Assembly: GCA_031374415.1 (NCBI GenBank)
Contig: JANMGB010000079.1
Location: 1-25,550 of the forward strand
From: CANHBY01 sp031374415
GTDB taxonomy: Bacteria; Pseudomonadota; Gammaproteobacteria; Burkholderiales; Burkholderiaceae_C
Reading direction: 5' to 3'
DNA: 25,550 nt
Positions 8,941 to 16,410 of this stretch are shown piece after piece (the first letter of the stretch is position 1; every line of letters begins with the position of its first letter). The translations under genes were made by a program, and so were the position numbers. The notes beneath the pieces are model-generated. The model was not told the origin of the DNA. It did not search any database and worked only from the letters and a program-made list of their open reading frames with translations.

Positions 8941-10599
8941 ATGCCAACAGCCGTTCCTGATCACCTCCCTGCTCAGCGCCCTGTGCACGATCCAGTGGTG
9001 GTCGTGGGGGCGGGCTTAGCCGGCTTGGCAACGGCCTTGCATCTGGCGGCCCAACACCACGTCGTCATTTTGGCCAAGCGCGACTTCGAAGAGGCTGCCA
9101 CGGCCTGGGCACAAGGTGGCATTGTGGGCGTGCTGGGCCAAGATGACAGCATCGACATGCACGTGCACGACACCCAAGAAGCTGGCGCCGGGTTGGTCGA
9201 CGAAGAAACCGCTCGCTACATCGCTGAGCAAAGTGCGCGGGCCATTGCCTGGCTGGTGTCGCAAGGGGTTCCGTTCTCGACTGATCCCGACGGCCCACTC
9301 GGTTTGCACCTCACCCGCGAAGGCGGCCACGCGGTACGCCGCATTGCGCACGCCGCGGACGCCACCGGCAAAGCCATTCACGATGTGCTGCTTCAGGCGG
9401 TGCGCAATCACCCCCACATCACCCTGCGCGAGCGCTGGATGGCGGTGGACCTCATCACCTCCCGCCATCTCAAGCGCGACGAGGCCACCCGCTGCTACGG
9501 TGTGTACGCTCTCGACATTGATCGCCAGCGGGTCGAGACCTTGGCTGCGTCCAGCGTGGTCCTGGCCACGGGCGGGGTGGGCAAGGTTTACCGCTACACC
9601 AGCAACCCCGACACCGCCACCGGCGATGGCATTGCCATGGCTTGGCGTGCGGGCTGCCGCGCTGCCAACATGGAGTTCATTCAGTTCCACCCCACCTGCC
9701 TCTACCACCCTGAAGAGCGCACCTTCCTCATCACGGAGGCCTTGCGAGGCGAGGGGGCGCATCTCAAGTTGACCGATGGCACGCGCTTCATGCTCGCCCA
9801 CGACAGCCGCATGGAGCTTGCCCCACGCGACATCGTGGCCCGCGCCATTGACTTCGAGATGAAAAAACATGGCCTGGACAACGTGTGGCTGGACGCCACA
9901 CACCTGGGCGAAGACTTCTTAAAGACGCACTTCCCCACCATTCACGCGCGCTGCCTGAAGCTGGGCATCGACATCGCCCGCCAGCCCATTCCCGTGGTGC
10001 CTGCGGCGCACTACACCTGCGGCGGCATCGTGACCGATCTGCATGGACGCACCGACGTGCCGGGCCTGTACGCTGTGGGCGAGACCACCTACACCGGCCT
10101 GCATGGCGCCAACCGCCTGGCGAGCAATTCATTGCTCGAGTGCGTGGTGCTGGGCCGCAGCTGCGCCAGCTTCATTCTGGGCAGCCCATCCGTCACCCTG
10201 CCCGAGTTGCCCGACTGGGACGAGAGCCAAGTCGAAAACGCCGACGAGCAAGTCGTCATTGCCCACAACTGGGACGAGCTGCGCTTGCTGATGTGGAACT
10301 ACGTGGGGATTGTGCGCACCACCAAACGCCTGGAGCGTGCCCTGCACCGCATCAAACTCTTGCGCGACGAGATTGACGACTACTACGCCAACTTCCGAGT
10401 CAACCGCGACTTGCTGGAGCTGCGCAACCTGGTGGATTGTGCCGAGTTGATTGTGCGCTCAGCCCTGATGCGTCATGAAAGCCGTGGGCTGCACTACAGC
10501 CGAGACTTCCCACACACCTTGCCGGTCAGCTTCCCGACCGTGTTGGTACGCGCCATGCGCCGTGGCAAGAAGCCCAAAATTTTCGGTCTCAGCGGTTGA
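8941..10599 (+). CDS. nadB: L-aspartate oxidase NadB
   Basis: NadB is a cytoplasmic FAD enzyme that oxidises L-aspartate to iminoaspartate, the first step of NAD de novo synthesis; NadA then makes quinolinate. The 552-residue product has the FAD-binding GAGLAGLATALHLA (23-36), the LTREGGHAVRRIAHA active-site stretch, PRDIVARAID, HYTCGGI, and GETTYTGLHGANRLASNSLLE near the C-terminal part of the flavin domain. Those motifs and the length fit L-aspartate oxidase rather than succinate dehydrogenase. The start codon is ATG 8941 with only a weak upstream purine run. A ten-base palindrome, TTGACGTCAA (8917-8926), lies just before the gene and may be regulatory. It ends five bases from the convergent ComFB gene. 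nadA and nadC are nearby on the other strand. Confidence 0.95.
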   Translation: MPTAVPDHLPAQRPVHDPVVVVGAGLAGLATALHLAAQHHVVILAKRDFEEAATAWAQGGIVGVLGQDDSIDMHVHDTQEAGAGLVDEETARYIAEQSARAIAWLVSQGVPFSTDPDGPLGLHLTREGGHAVRRIAHAADATGKAIHDVLLQAVRNHPHITLRERWMAVDLITSRHLKRDEATRCYGVYALDIDRQRVETLAASSVVLATGGVGKVYRYTSNPDTATGDGIAMAWRAGCRAANMEFIQFHPTCLYHPEERTFLITEALRGEGAHLKLTDGTRFMLAHDSRMELAPRDIVARAIDFEMKKHGLDNVWLDATHLGEDFLKTHFPTIHARCLKLGIDIARQPIPVVPAAHYTCGGIVTDLHGRTDVPGLYAVGETTYTGLHGANRLASNSLLECVVLGRSCASFILGSPSVTLPELPDWDESQVENADEQVVIAHNWDELRLLMWNYVGIVRTTKRLERALHRIKLLRDEIDDYYANFRVNRDLLELRNLVDCAELIVRSALMRHESRGLHYSRDFPHTLPVSFPTVLVRAMRRGKKPKIFGLSG

Positions 10600-10604
10600 C
10601 GATT

Positions 10605-10895
10605 TCAGTGCCGGGCCTTCATGGCCATGCGGGCCTGAACAAACTCGATGGCGAAATTGACGGCGTTGGTAATCAACAGCTCGTTCTCGGCACGTTCTTT
10701 GTCGCTCAGGTAGAACGAAAAATCCACCTCGTGTCGGATGTACCTCGGCGGCAAGCGGTTGAGTGCCACACAGGCGATATCAGCAAACAAATCGGGCACG
10801 CCGTGCAGTTGGGGGTATCGCCCGGTGGCCTCAGTGATGGCCGCAAACACGGCACGCTCGTGGGAGTTGTGAATCAAGTCGAAGTCAGTGGCCAT
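10605..10895 (-). CDS. ComFB-family protein
   Basis: The 96-residue product fits the ComFB (late competence development) family: an N-terminal IHNSHERAVF, then DLFADIACVALNRLPPRYIRH (residues 36-55) and the acidic FYLSDKERAE. The family was named from a Bacillus competence operon. More recent work on cyanobacterial members, as I recall it, links it to cyclic dinucleotide binding, so a signalling role is possible. The start ATG at 10895 is preceded by AGGAT. There is no signal peptide or membrane segment. The gene is tail to tail with nadB, with only five bases between stops, and divergent from the receiver-like gene across a 190-base region that must hold both promoters. No other competence gene is in the window. 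Confidence 0.75.
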   Translation of the reverse strand: MATDFDLIHNSHERAVFAAITEATGRYPQLHGVPDLFADIACVALNRLPPRYIRHEVDFSFYLSDKERAENELLITNAVNFAIEFVQARMAMKARH

Positions 10896-11085
10896 GAGCG
10901 ATCCTGTGTGCGGGCGATGCGCGCAGTAGCGTGCCGCGTTCCTTGATTATTTGATCCTGCTCGCGAATACGGGCGCCTCATTCTGGGCATTTGGAATTGT
11001 TTTTCGGTTATTTTTGGGCTTTTACGTCAATTGTGATTCGCGCTCCTCTTACAATCAAAAGTGCCGCTTCTCACCGCCACACGCC

Positions 11086-11694
11086 ATGACTGTAGAGAAC
11101 TGTTTGCTGGTCACCCTCCAAAGCAATCTGACCGATCTCCCCTGGGGCTTGATCGTTGACAGCGGCGCTGACGCCATTGAGGTATGCAAACGGCGGCAGT
11201 TCGGTGCCGTGTTCTCTGATTACGGTGCCTTGCGTGATCGCTCCAACGGTCTGCGCTTGACGCGCGCCTTGCGCAGCAGCGCCAAAACCCTCCACATCTA
11301 CCTTCTGTCTGACCGCCCTGACATGACGCAGGTGCAGTCGGCTCTGCATGCGGGGGCCACCGATTTATTGCTGCGAGACGTCTCTGCCTTAGAGCGTGTG
11401 CTGACCCGCTTGCAAGGCGAGCTGCGCCACGCCCAAGAAGAAGGCTGGGCCGACAGCGACTGGGCCGCTGCTGCGGCTTCAGGCATCGAACTCAAGCGTC
11501 TGGAGCAGTTGCTCAGCGATGCCGGCCTGGGGCCCGCCGCCGAGTTGGCGGTCAATGAAGCCATCGCCGAACTCACCGAAAAAGAGGCCCATGCGATCGA
11601 TCTGGTCAGCATTGCGCAAAAGGTCAGCACGCACATCCCCGACCCCGCTGATCGGCACGAGTTCTTGATGCAATTTGTTGACGCGCATCATTGA
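11086..11694 (+). CDS. Degenerate response-regulator receiver protein
   Basis: The 202-residue product has the strand and helix pattern of a CheY-like receiver over residues 5-110. Asp45 (AVFSDY) takes the place of the phosphoacceptor. Ser75 (YLLSD) aligns with the conserved Thr, and Arg97 (LLLRD) takes the place of the conserved Lys. The acidic pair after the first strand is missing (LLVTLQ), so magnesium binding and normal phosphorylation are doubtful. The C-terminal half (about 110-202) is helical and acidic, with no DNA-binding or enzymatic motif that I recognise. ATG 11086 is chosen because upstream codons lack receiver character. It is convergent with nadC and divergent from the ComFB gene. 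Its role is unknown; a phosphorylation-independent interaction module is one possibility. Confidence 0.6.
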   Translation: MTVENCLLVTLQSNLTDLPWGLIVDSGADAIEVCKRRQFGAVFSDYGALRDRSNGLRLTRALRSSAKTLHIYLLSDRPDMTQVQSALHAGATDLLLRDVSALERVLTRLQGELRHAQEEGWADSDWAAAAASGIELKRLEQLLSDAGLGPAAELAVNEAIAELTEKEAHAIDLVSIAQKVSTHIPDPADRHEFLMQFVDAHH

Positions 11695-11702
11695 CCCCGT
11701 GA

Positions 11703-11718
11703 GCGACATTTTTGTCGC
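11703..11718. terminator. Short hairpin between convergent genes
   Basis: GCGACA and TGTCGC form a six-base stem with a TTTT loop, nine bases after the receiver gene stop and 26 bases from the nadC stop. There is no following T-tract, so it is at best a weak bidirectional terminator. Confidence 0.3.
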
Positions 11719-11743
11719 GAGTCGGTAGATGGTGTCGTCGCAC

Positions 11744-12616
11744 TCAAGCGCGCGCAAGCACCCTCATGGAGTAGTCCACCGCGCGCACATGCTTCGTGAG
11801 CCGGCCCAGTGAGATGCGATCAACGCCCGTGGCGGCGATCTCCCGCAGTTGCTCCAGCTGCACATTGCCCGACACCTCCAGCAGCGCCCGGTGCCCATTG
11901 AGTGCCACGGCCTCACGCATCTGCGGCACATCAAAGTTATCGAGCAACACGCTGCGTGCGCCGCAAGCCAGCGCTTGCGCCAATTGCGCCAACGACTCCA
12001 CCTCAATCTGAATACCGACCCCGGCCTGCAGAGCGTGCGCCTGCGCCAGCACTTCAGGGATGCCGCCCGCCGCGGCAATGTGGTTTTCCTTGATCAAAAT
12101 ACCGTCCCACAAGGCCATGCGTTGATTGTGACCCCCGCCCACCCGCACGGCATACTTTTGCGCCTGACGCAAACCGGGCAGGGTCTTGCGGGTGTCCAGC
12201 ACGATGCAGCCGTTGGGATGGGGTGAGGCTGCGTCAATGGCCTGCACATGCTGCCGGGTCACGGTCGCCACGCCCGACAACAACTGCAGAAAATTCAAGG
12301 CAGGCCGCTCGGCCGACAGCAAGGCTCGTGCGTGGGCCTGGATGCGACACACCACATCGCCAGGCGCCATGACGGCGCCTTCATCAAACACCCAATCGAT
12401 CTGGGCCTGCGCATCCAGCGCATGAAAACAGTCGTCAAACCACTCGCGCCCGCACAGGACGGCGTCTTCGCGCACCACCACTTGGGCGTGAATGACTTGT
12501 TGGGCAGGCACCAACTCCGCGGTCCAGTCACGAACGCCGATGTCTTCAATCAACGCATCACGGACATTGCGCGCACGTGCAGTGTCCAGTGTTTCATTGG
12601 CATCGATCGGGGTCAT
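11744..12616 (-). CDS. nadC: Nicotinate-nucleotide pyrophosphorylase (quinolinate phosphoribosyltransferase)
   Basis: NadC converts quinolinate and phosphoribosyl pyrophosphate to nicotinate mononucleotide, the third step of NAD de novo synthesis, in the cytoplasm. The 290-residue product has the family motifs: SAERPALNFLQLLSG (101-115), LDTRKTLPGLR (140-150), KYAVRVGGGHNQR (154-166), LIKENH (174-179) and the C-terminal SGNVQLEQL and GVDRISLGRLTKH. Length is normal. The ATG at 12616 overlaps the nadA stop in TAATG, so translation is probably coupled. The family more often has His after the Asn of GGGHN; here it is Gln, which also occurs in proteobacterial members as far as I recall. Confidence 0.96.
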   Translation of the reverse strand: MTPIDANETLDTARARNVRDALIEDIGVRDWTAELVPAQQVIHAQVVVREDAVLCGREWFDDCFHALDAQAQIDWVFDEGAVMAPGDVVCRIQAHARALLSAERPALNFLQLLSGVATVTRQHVQAIDAASPHPNGCIVLDTRKTLPGLRQAQKYAVRVGGGHNQRMALWDGILIKENHIAAAGGIPEVLAQAHALQAGVGIQIEVESLAQLAQALACGARSVLLDNFDVPQMREAVALNGHRALLEVSGNVQLEQLREIAATGVDRISLGRLTKHVRAVDYSMRVLARA

Positions 12617-13728
12617 TATGTGGCTCCCAGGTGGGGTACAAAGCCTGAGGGTGCAGGGGCCGTGCTGCTGGGGTTGCGCTTCACAAAGTCGAGCATTCGG
12701 TCAATGCAGCCCAAGGCCTGTTGGCGGACTGTGTCGTCCAGCAGCACCTCACCGTGACCTTGTTCCAGGCAATCAATCACGCCTTGGAGCGCATTCATGG
12801 CCATCCATGGGCAATGGGCGCAGCTTTTGCAACTGGCGCTTTGGCCCGCAGTGGGGGCCTCGATCAGCGTCTTGTGCGGGGCCAGCTGACGCATGCGATG
12901 CATGATGCCGTTGTCAGTGGCCACAATGAACGTGTCGGCGGCCATGCTTTGCACGGCCTGTAGCAATTGGGAGGTCGAGCCCACCAGATCGGCCAGTTGC
13001 ACCACCGCCTGGGGCGACTCTGGATGCACCAACACTTTGGCCTCAGGGTGCTGCTCTTTGAGCAAAGCCAGCTCAAGACCTTTGAACTCATCGTGCACTA
13101 TGCATGCGCCATTCCACATCAGCATGTCGGCCCCGGTTTGCTCTTGGATGTAGCGGCCCAGGTGGCGATCAGGGGCCCAGATCAGCTTTTGCCCCTGAGC
13201 GTGCAGGTGCTTGACGATGGCCAGGGCGCAACTGCTGGTCACCATCCAGTCAGCGCGGGCTTTCACGGCCGCGCTGGTATTGGCATAGACAACGACTTTG
13301 CGCTCAGGGTGTGCATCACAAAAGCGGGCAAAGTCCTCCGGGGGGCAGCCCAAGTCCAGCGAGCAGGTGGCCTCCAGGTCCGGCATCAGCACGCGCTTGT
13401 CAGGGCTCAATATTTTGGCACTCTCGCCCATGAACCGCACGCCCGCCACCACCAAGGTGGGGCTGGGATGGTCACGTCCAAAGCGCGCCATCTCCAGTGA
13501 GTCGGCCACACAGCCGCCTGTTTCCAAGGCCAGATCTTGCAAGTCACCATCCACGTAGTAGTGTGCGACCAGCACGGCCTGGTGTTGTTTGAGCAAGGCG
13601 GCGGCGCGTGCCTTCAGGGCGACTCGCTGCTGGGCTGGCAACGCCACGGGAATGTTCGCCCACGCTTGGGCCACGCAACTCCCACCCTGCGCATCAGGAC
13701 GAGCGTAATCAAAGAAAACCTGGGTCAT
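12616..13728 (-). CDS. nadA: Quinolinate synthase NadA
   Basis: NadA condenses iminoaspartate with dihydroxyacetone phosphate to quinolinate using a [4Fe-4S] cluster. The 370-residue product has the family features AHYYVDGDLQDLA, GVRFMGESAKILSPDK, and the three cluster cysteines at 122 (TCSLDLGC), 209 (NGACIVHDE) and 306 (CKSCAHC). Their spacing of 87 and 97 residues equals that of E. coli Cys113, Cys200 and Cys297. The start is ATG 13728 with GGAG six bases upstream; an in-frame upstream start ten codons earlier is less likely. nadC follows with a one-base overlap. With nadB on the opposite strand about 3 kb away, the window encodes the complete aspartate-to-nicotinate-mononucleotide route. 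The cluster is oxygen-sensitive. Confidence 0.96.
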   Translation of the reverse strand: MTQVFFDYARPDAQGGSCVAQAWANIPVALPAQQRVALKARAAALLKQHQAVLVAHYYVDGDLQDLALETGGCVADSLEMARFGRDHPSPTLVVAGVRFMGESAKILSPDKRVLMPDLEATCSLDLGCPPEDFARFCDAHPERKVVVYANTSAAVKARADWMVTSSCALAIVKHLHAQGQKLIWAPDRHLGRYIQEQTGADMLMWNGACIVHDEFKGLELALLKEQHPEAKVLVHPESPQAVVQLADLVGSTSQLLQAVQSMAADTFIVATDNGIMHRMRQLAPHKTLIEAPTAGQSASCKSCAHCPWMAMNALQGVIDCLEQGHGEVLLDDTVRQQALGCIDRMLDFVKRNPSSTAPAPSGFVPHLGAT

Positions 13729-13838
13729 GAAAACTCCGAGTGAATCTGCAGCCACCAATGGTAGCGACTCTGCACTCGGCCAGGCGGGCCCGGCAGGCTT
13801 GCATCAAATCATCAAAAAACTGACATAGGTTTGAAACC

Positions 13839-13931
13839 CCGGCCTTCAGGCCGGAGAACCCCGAAGGGGCGACTCAAAGGTAGGGGATGCAAACCCCTTC
13901 CAACAGCCTACACACCGACCTTCAGGTCGGT
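13839..13931. repeat. Cluster of four hairpins, no gene
   Basis: Four inverted repeats follow one another: CCGGCCTTCAGGCCGG (13839-13854), CCCCGAAGGGG (13859-13869), GGGG/CCCC around seven bases (13883-13897) and ACCGACCTTCAGGTCGGT (13914-13931). The outer two share a CCTTCAGG centre. There is no long T-tract, so simple terminators are unlikely, although the last hairpin lies 11 bases past the stop of the 13943-15187 gene. Paired hairpins of this sort occur in REP/BIME repeats and at ends of IS200/IS605-type elements; which applies here is unknown. No transposase remnant is seen. Confidence 0.6.
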
Positions 13932-13942
13932 CGAATGTTTGC

Positions 13943-15187
13943 TCAGGTGAGATGCTTGTCGAGCTCCATCAACTTCAGCCGGGCCAGCGTCATGTTGGTG
14001 CGCTGCTTGTCGAGCAGGGCCATCATGAAGAAGCCTGGGCGGTGAGAGGCTGGTCGCAACATCACTTGACGCCCGCCACTGCTGGTGGTTATTTCGTCCA
14101 CCGTGGTCAGGCCCATCAAGGTCGCTGATTGACGGTGTGCGCGCATCAGTTGGGCGCAGGCCGAGGCGGTTTGATCCAAGTTGACCTCTTGGCCCAAGCG
14201 AGTGTCCCGTGCCAGTACCTGAGAGGTCTCGTCATTCACCAAGGCGCAGGCCAACAGCCCGTCCATCGACGACATCTTGTCCAGGGCGGTTTGCGCCTGC
14301 TGAACTTCGAGCGAAATGCGCTTGGGTCGCCCCGCGGCGCCCTCGAGTTCAGGCGTGACCACCATCTTGGAGGGGGCCACTGTGCTCGAGAAATCAAACT
14401 CTTCATGGCGGCGTGCCAACAGGACATCACGCTCCATGCTTTGCTGCGCCTTGGCCAAGCGCCACTGCGCGACCATCGAGTTCCAGACGGCAGAAGCACT
14501 GGTCATGGGCTCTTCAATCAGCAGCACCTGCAAAGAGGCCGGCCACACGACAGCCTGAATCTTGTGCTGAATCCAGGCCGCATTCGGTGGCAGCATGAAC
14601 AGCAAGGTCTGGCAGCGCCACGTGGGCAAGCCGCTAGCTTCCTTGAGTGAATTGAGCAGGGTGTCAATCGCATGGGCCTGCATGGGCCCCACGATCACGG
14701 CGGTCATTTGGCTACGCTCCATCAGGGCCACCTGAATGTCGTTGCCTTCTGGGGTCAGGGGCCGCACGTCGGCATGCGCAATTTTCAAACTGTCCTGGAT
14801 GTTGCGCACCACGGTCGTTTGCTCGATGGTCGCCAGCGTACGCAGCGACTCCCTTTCGCGCAGGTGCAAGCGCTCGACAGCTTGGCTGCAGGCTTCTGAC
14901 AAGGTGCTGATGACCAGCGTAGCCCAGACCCGCACGGGGTCGATCATCACGATCAGCTTGGTGCCGGGGTCTTGCTTGGAATCGCTCTCGACGTAATGTT
15001 CACGCAGGGCAGCAGAGGGCGAGCCCGAGACCAGTAACTCGTGGGTATGGGGTTCAGTGGGTTGGGTTTCTCGGGGGGGTAGGTCAGGTAGCATGGATTC
15101 CATGATCGCCGTGGCGGCGAAGCCATCATCATCGTCACCGAGGGCCGGGGCATGGCGGCGCAAGTCGCCAAACAGAGATTTCAGCAT
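13943..15187 (-). CDS. Protein of unknown function with roadblock/LC7-like C-terminal domain
   Basis: I do not recognise this 414-residue protein as a named family. The N-terminus has an acidic run (DDDD at about 19-22) and a low-complexity Pro/Thr/Glu segment to about residue 75. The middle (about 75-300) is mixed alpha/beta with IVMIDPVRVWATLVISTLSEA and a charged helix. The C-terminus (about 300-414, LDKMSSMDGLLACALVND onward) resembles a roadblock/LC7 domain, which in bacteria often regulates small GTPases or polarity. No MglA-type GTPase is nearby. ATG 15187 is chosen over an in-frame start at 15256 because GGGAGG precedes it at correct spacing. No signal peptide or clear membrane helix is present. 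It lies 191 bases downstream of the FNR-like regulator on the same strand, with a perfect 15-base palindrome in between. Confidence 0.6.
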   Translation of the reverse strand: MLKSLFGDLRRHAPALGDDDDGFAATAIMESMLPDLPPRETQPTEPHTHELLVSGSPSAALREHYVESDSKQDPGTKLIVMIDPVRVWATLVISTLSEACSQAVERLHLRERESLRTLATIEQTTVVRNIQDSLKIAHADVRPLTPEGNDIQVALMERSQMTAVIVGPMQAHAIDTLLNSLKEASGLPTWRCQTLLFMLPPNAAWIQHKIQAVVWPASLQVLLIEEPMTSASAVWNSMVAQWRLAKAQQSMERDVLLARRHEEFDFSSTVAPSKMVVTPELEGAAGRPKRISLEVQQAQTALDKMSSMDGLLACALVNDETSQVLARDTRLGQEVNLDQTASACAQLMRAHRQSATLMGLTTVDEITTSSGGRQVMLRPASHRPGFFMMALLDKQRTNMTLARLKLMELDKHLT

Positions 15188-15292
15188 GGTGCCTCCCAAT
15201 GGGGCAGTGCCAATGTCAGAGATTGCATAAAGTTCATCCTCAGACTGTGGCTGCAATTCGACTGAACGCCAATCCCCCGCTTGAGGGACGCA

Positions 15293-15307
15293 CCACTAAT
15301 TTAGTGG
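15293..15307. promoter_or_regulatory. Perfect palindrome, possible operator
   Basis: CCACTAATTTAGTGG is a perfect dyad with seven-base arms, about 106 bases upstream of the start of the 13943-15187 gene. Its AT-rich centre within GC-rich surroundings and its position suit a protein-binding site. It is not an FNR or CRP consensus. The regulator is unknown. Confidence 0.35.
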
Positions 15308-15378
15308 GAGATGGATCCTTTGAGTGGGGGGGTGATGTAAAAATACAACTCGAACCGAGATTCAAGCGTCCAATGGCC

Positions 15379-16269
15379 TCATTCCTGTAAGGCCAACAAG
15401 CTTCCGTGCCAAGGCTCGGGCTGCTGTTTCAGGGGGCTGGGTTTGGAGTTGTTGCCAACGGGGCCGTGGTTCAAGACAGCGTGTTTCTTGGCCCCGCGGC
15501 CGAGGCACATACCGCGGGTGTGGGCCGCCCGCAGCTTCAATCCCGCAACGTCAAGAATTTCGATGTCGCGGTTGTTCACGCTCAGCAAGCCCGCATCGGC
15601 CAACAGGGTGAATGATCGACTCACTGTTTCGTGCGCCAGGCCCAGCAAACTGGCAATGTCACGCCGCCCCATGCAAAAGTGCAGCCGGTGCGGCGACTGG
15701 CCGGTCTGCGCCATGCGGGCCGACCACCCCAGCAAAAAGCACGCAAGCCGTGCGTCAGAGGCCACTGCTGCCATCATCTCTGCCGTGTCCGACAGCCTGG
15801 ACAACTGCCGACTCAATGCAAGATGAAGGCTCTCTCGCAGCGATGGAAGAGTGTCTTGAAGCGTTGGCAAATCATGCACTGGCAAGCCGAACAACACGGC
15901 GTCTTCCAGCGCAACCACGCTGGCGGGGTGGATGCCGCTGTGCAAGGCTTCAAAGCCCAACAACTCACCCGGATGGGCAAAGAAAAGCACCTGCTCGTAG
16001 CCGTCAGCCAGGGTCTTGACACACTTGAGGCTGCCACTGCTCAAGACATACAGCTGTTGAACGGCGGCTCCCTCGTGAAACAACGTGGTGTTTTCGCGCA
16101 GCCGCCATGGGGTGACCGGTATCAGGTCAGCTGCCGCACCATCGACCAGCAAATGGCCCAAGGCGCGAATGACATCCCCCATCGACCCGGCGTCAGTCAG
16201 CGGGGCAAGAGCGCAGCGGCTCATGTCCGAGCTCGCGGGCACTGCACGACCTGGGCTGACGGTGTTCAT
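15379..16269 (-). CDS. Crp/Fnr-family transcriptional regulator (FNR-like, no Fe-S ligands)
   Basis: The 296-residue product has a cyclic-nucleotide-binding-type beta-barrel (about 45-140), a dimer helix (about 140-170) and a C-terminal winged helix (about 170-245). Recognition helix residues Glu214, Ser217 and Arg218 (ETVSR) match FNR Glu209, Ser212 and Arg213, so TTGAT-N4-ATCAA sites are expected. The FNR cluster cysteines are missing: only Cys19 is in the N-terminal region, and Phe127 stands at the FNR Cys122 position. It is therefore unlikely to be a classical oxygen sensor. A tail of about 45 residues after the winged helix is unusual. ATG 16269 follows GGAGAG. A TTGCTAAAGCAA dyad 20 bases upstream could serve autoregulation. 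A candidate target site is at 6192-6205. Confidence 0.85.
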   Translation of the reverse strand: MNTVSPGRAVPASSDMSRCALAPLTDAGSMGDVIRALGHLLVDGAAADLIPVTPWRLRENTTLFHEGAAVQQLYVLSSGSLKCVKTLADGYEQVLFFAHPGELLGFEALHSGIHPASVVALEDAVLFGLPVHDLPTLQDTLPSLRESLHLALSRQLSRLSDTAEMMAAVASDARLACFLLGWSARMAQTGQSPHRLHFCMGRRDIASLLGLAHETVSRSFTLLADAGLLSVNNRDIEILDVAGLKLRAAHTRGMCLGRGAKKHAVLNHGPVGNNSKPSPLKQQPEPWHGSLLALQE

Positions 16270-16288
16270 AGGTCTCTCCGGTTGAGGC

Positions 16289-16300
16289 TTGCTAAAGCAA
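16289..16300. promoter_or_regulatory. Dyad upstream of the Crp/Fnr gene
   Basis: TTGCTAAAGCAA is a perfect 12-base dyad, 20 bases upstream of the regulator's start codon. A second dyad, TTGTG-TGT-CACAA, lies at 16366-16378 in the same gap. Either could be an operator; neither matches the full FNR consensus. Confidence 0.25.
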
Positions 16301-16410
16301 CTACGTCTCCCCGTGCAGACTGGCCCTGATTGCCCGAAGGTTGACGGCCAGGGGGAGCCTGGACATTGTGTGTCACAAAGTCGCCGCGGGCCTCCAAAGG
16401 GACGTTTGCT

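Noticed and set aside
11031..11055. TTGTGA and TACAAT as a promoter for the receiver-like gene
   Set aside because: The -10 box is good but the spacer is only 13 bases, too short for sigma-70; the true -35 is unclear.
13839..13931. Rho-independent terminator for the 13943-15187 gene
   Set aside because: Stems are strong but no T-run follows any of them on the minus strand, so I list the block as a hairpin cluster instead.
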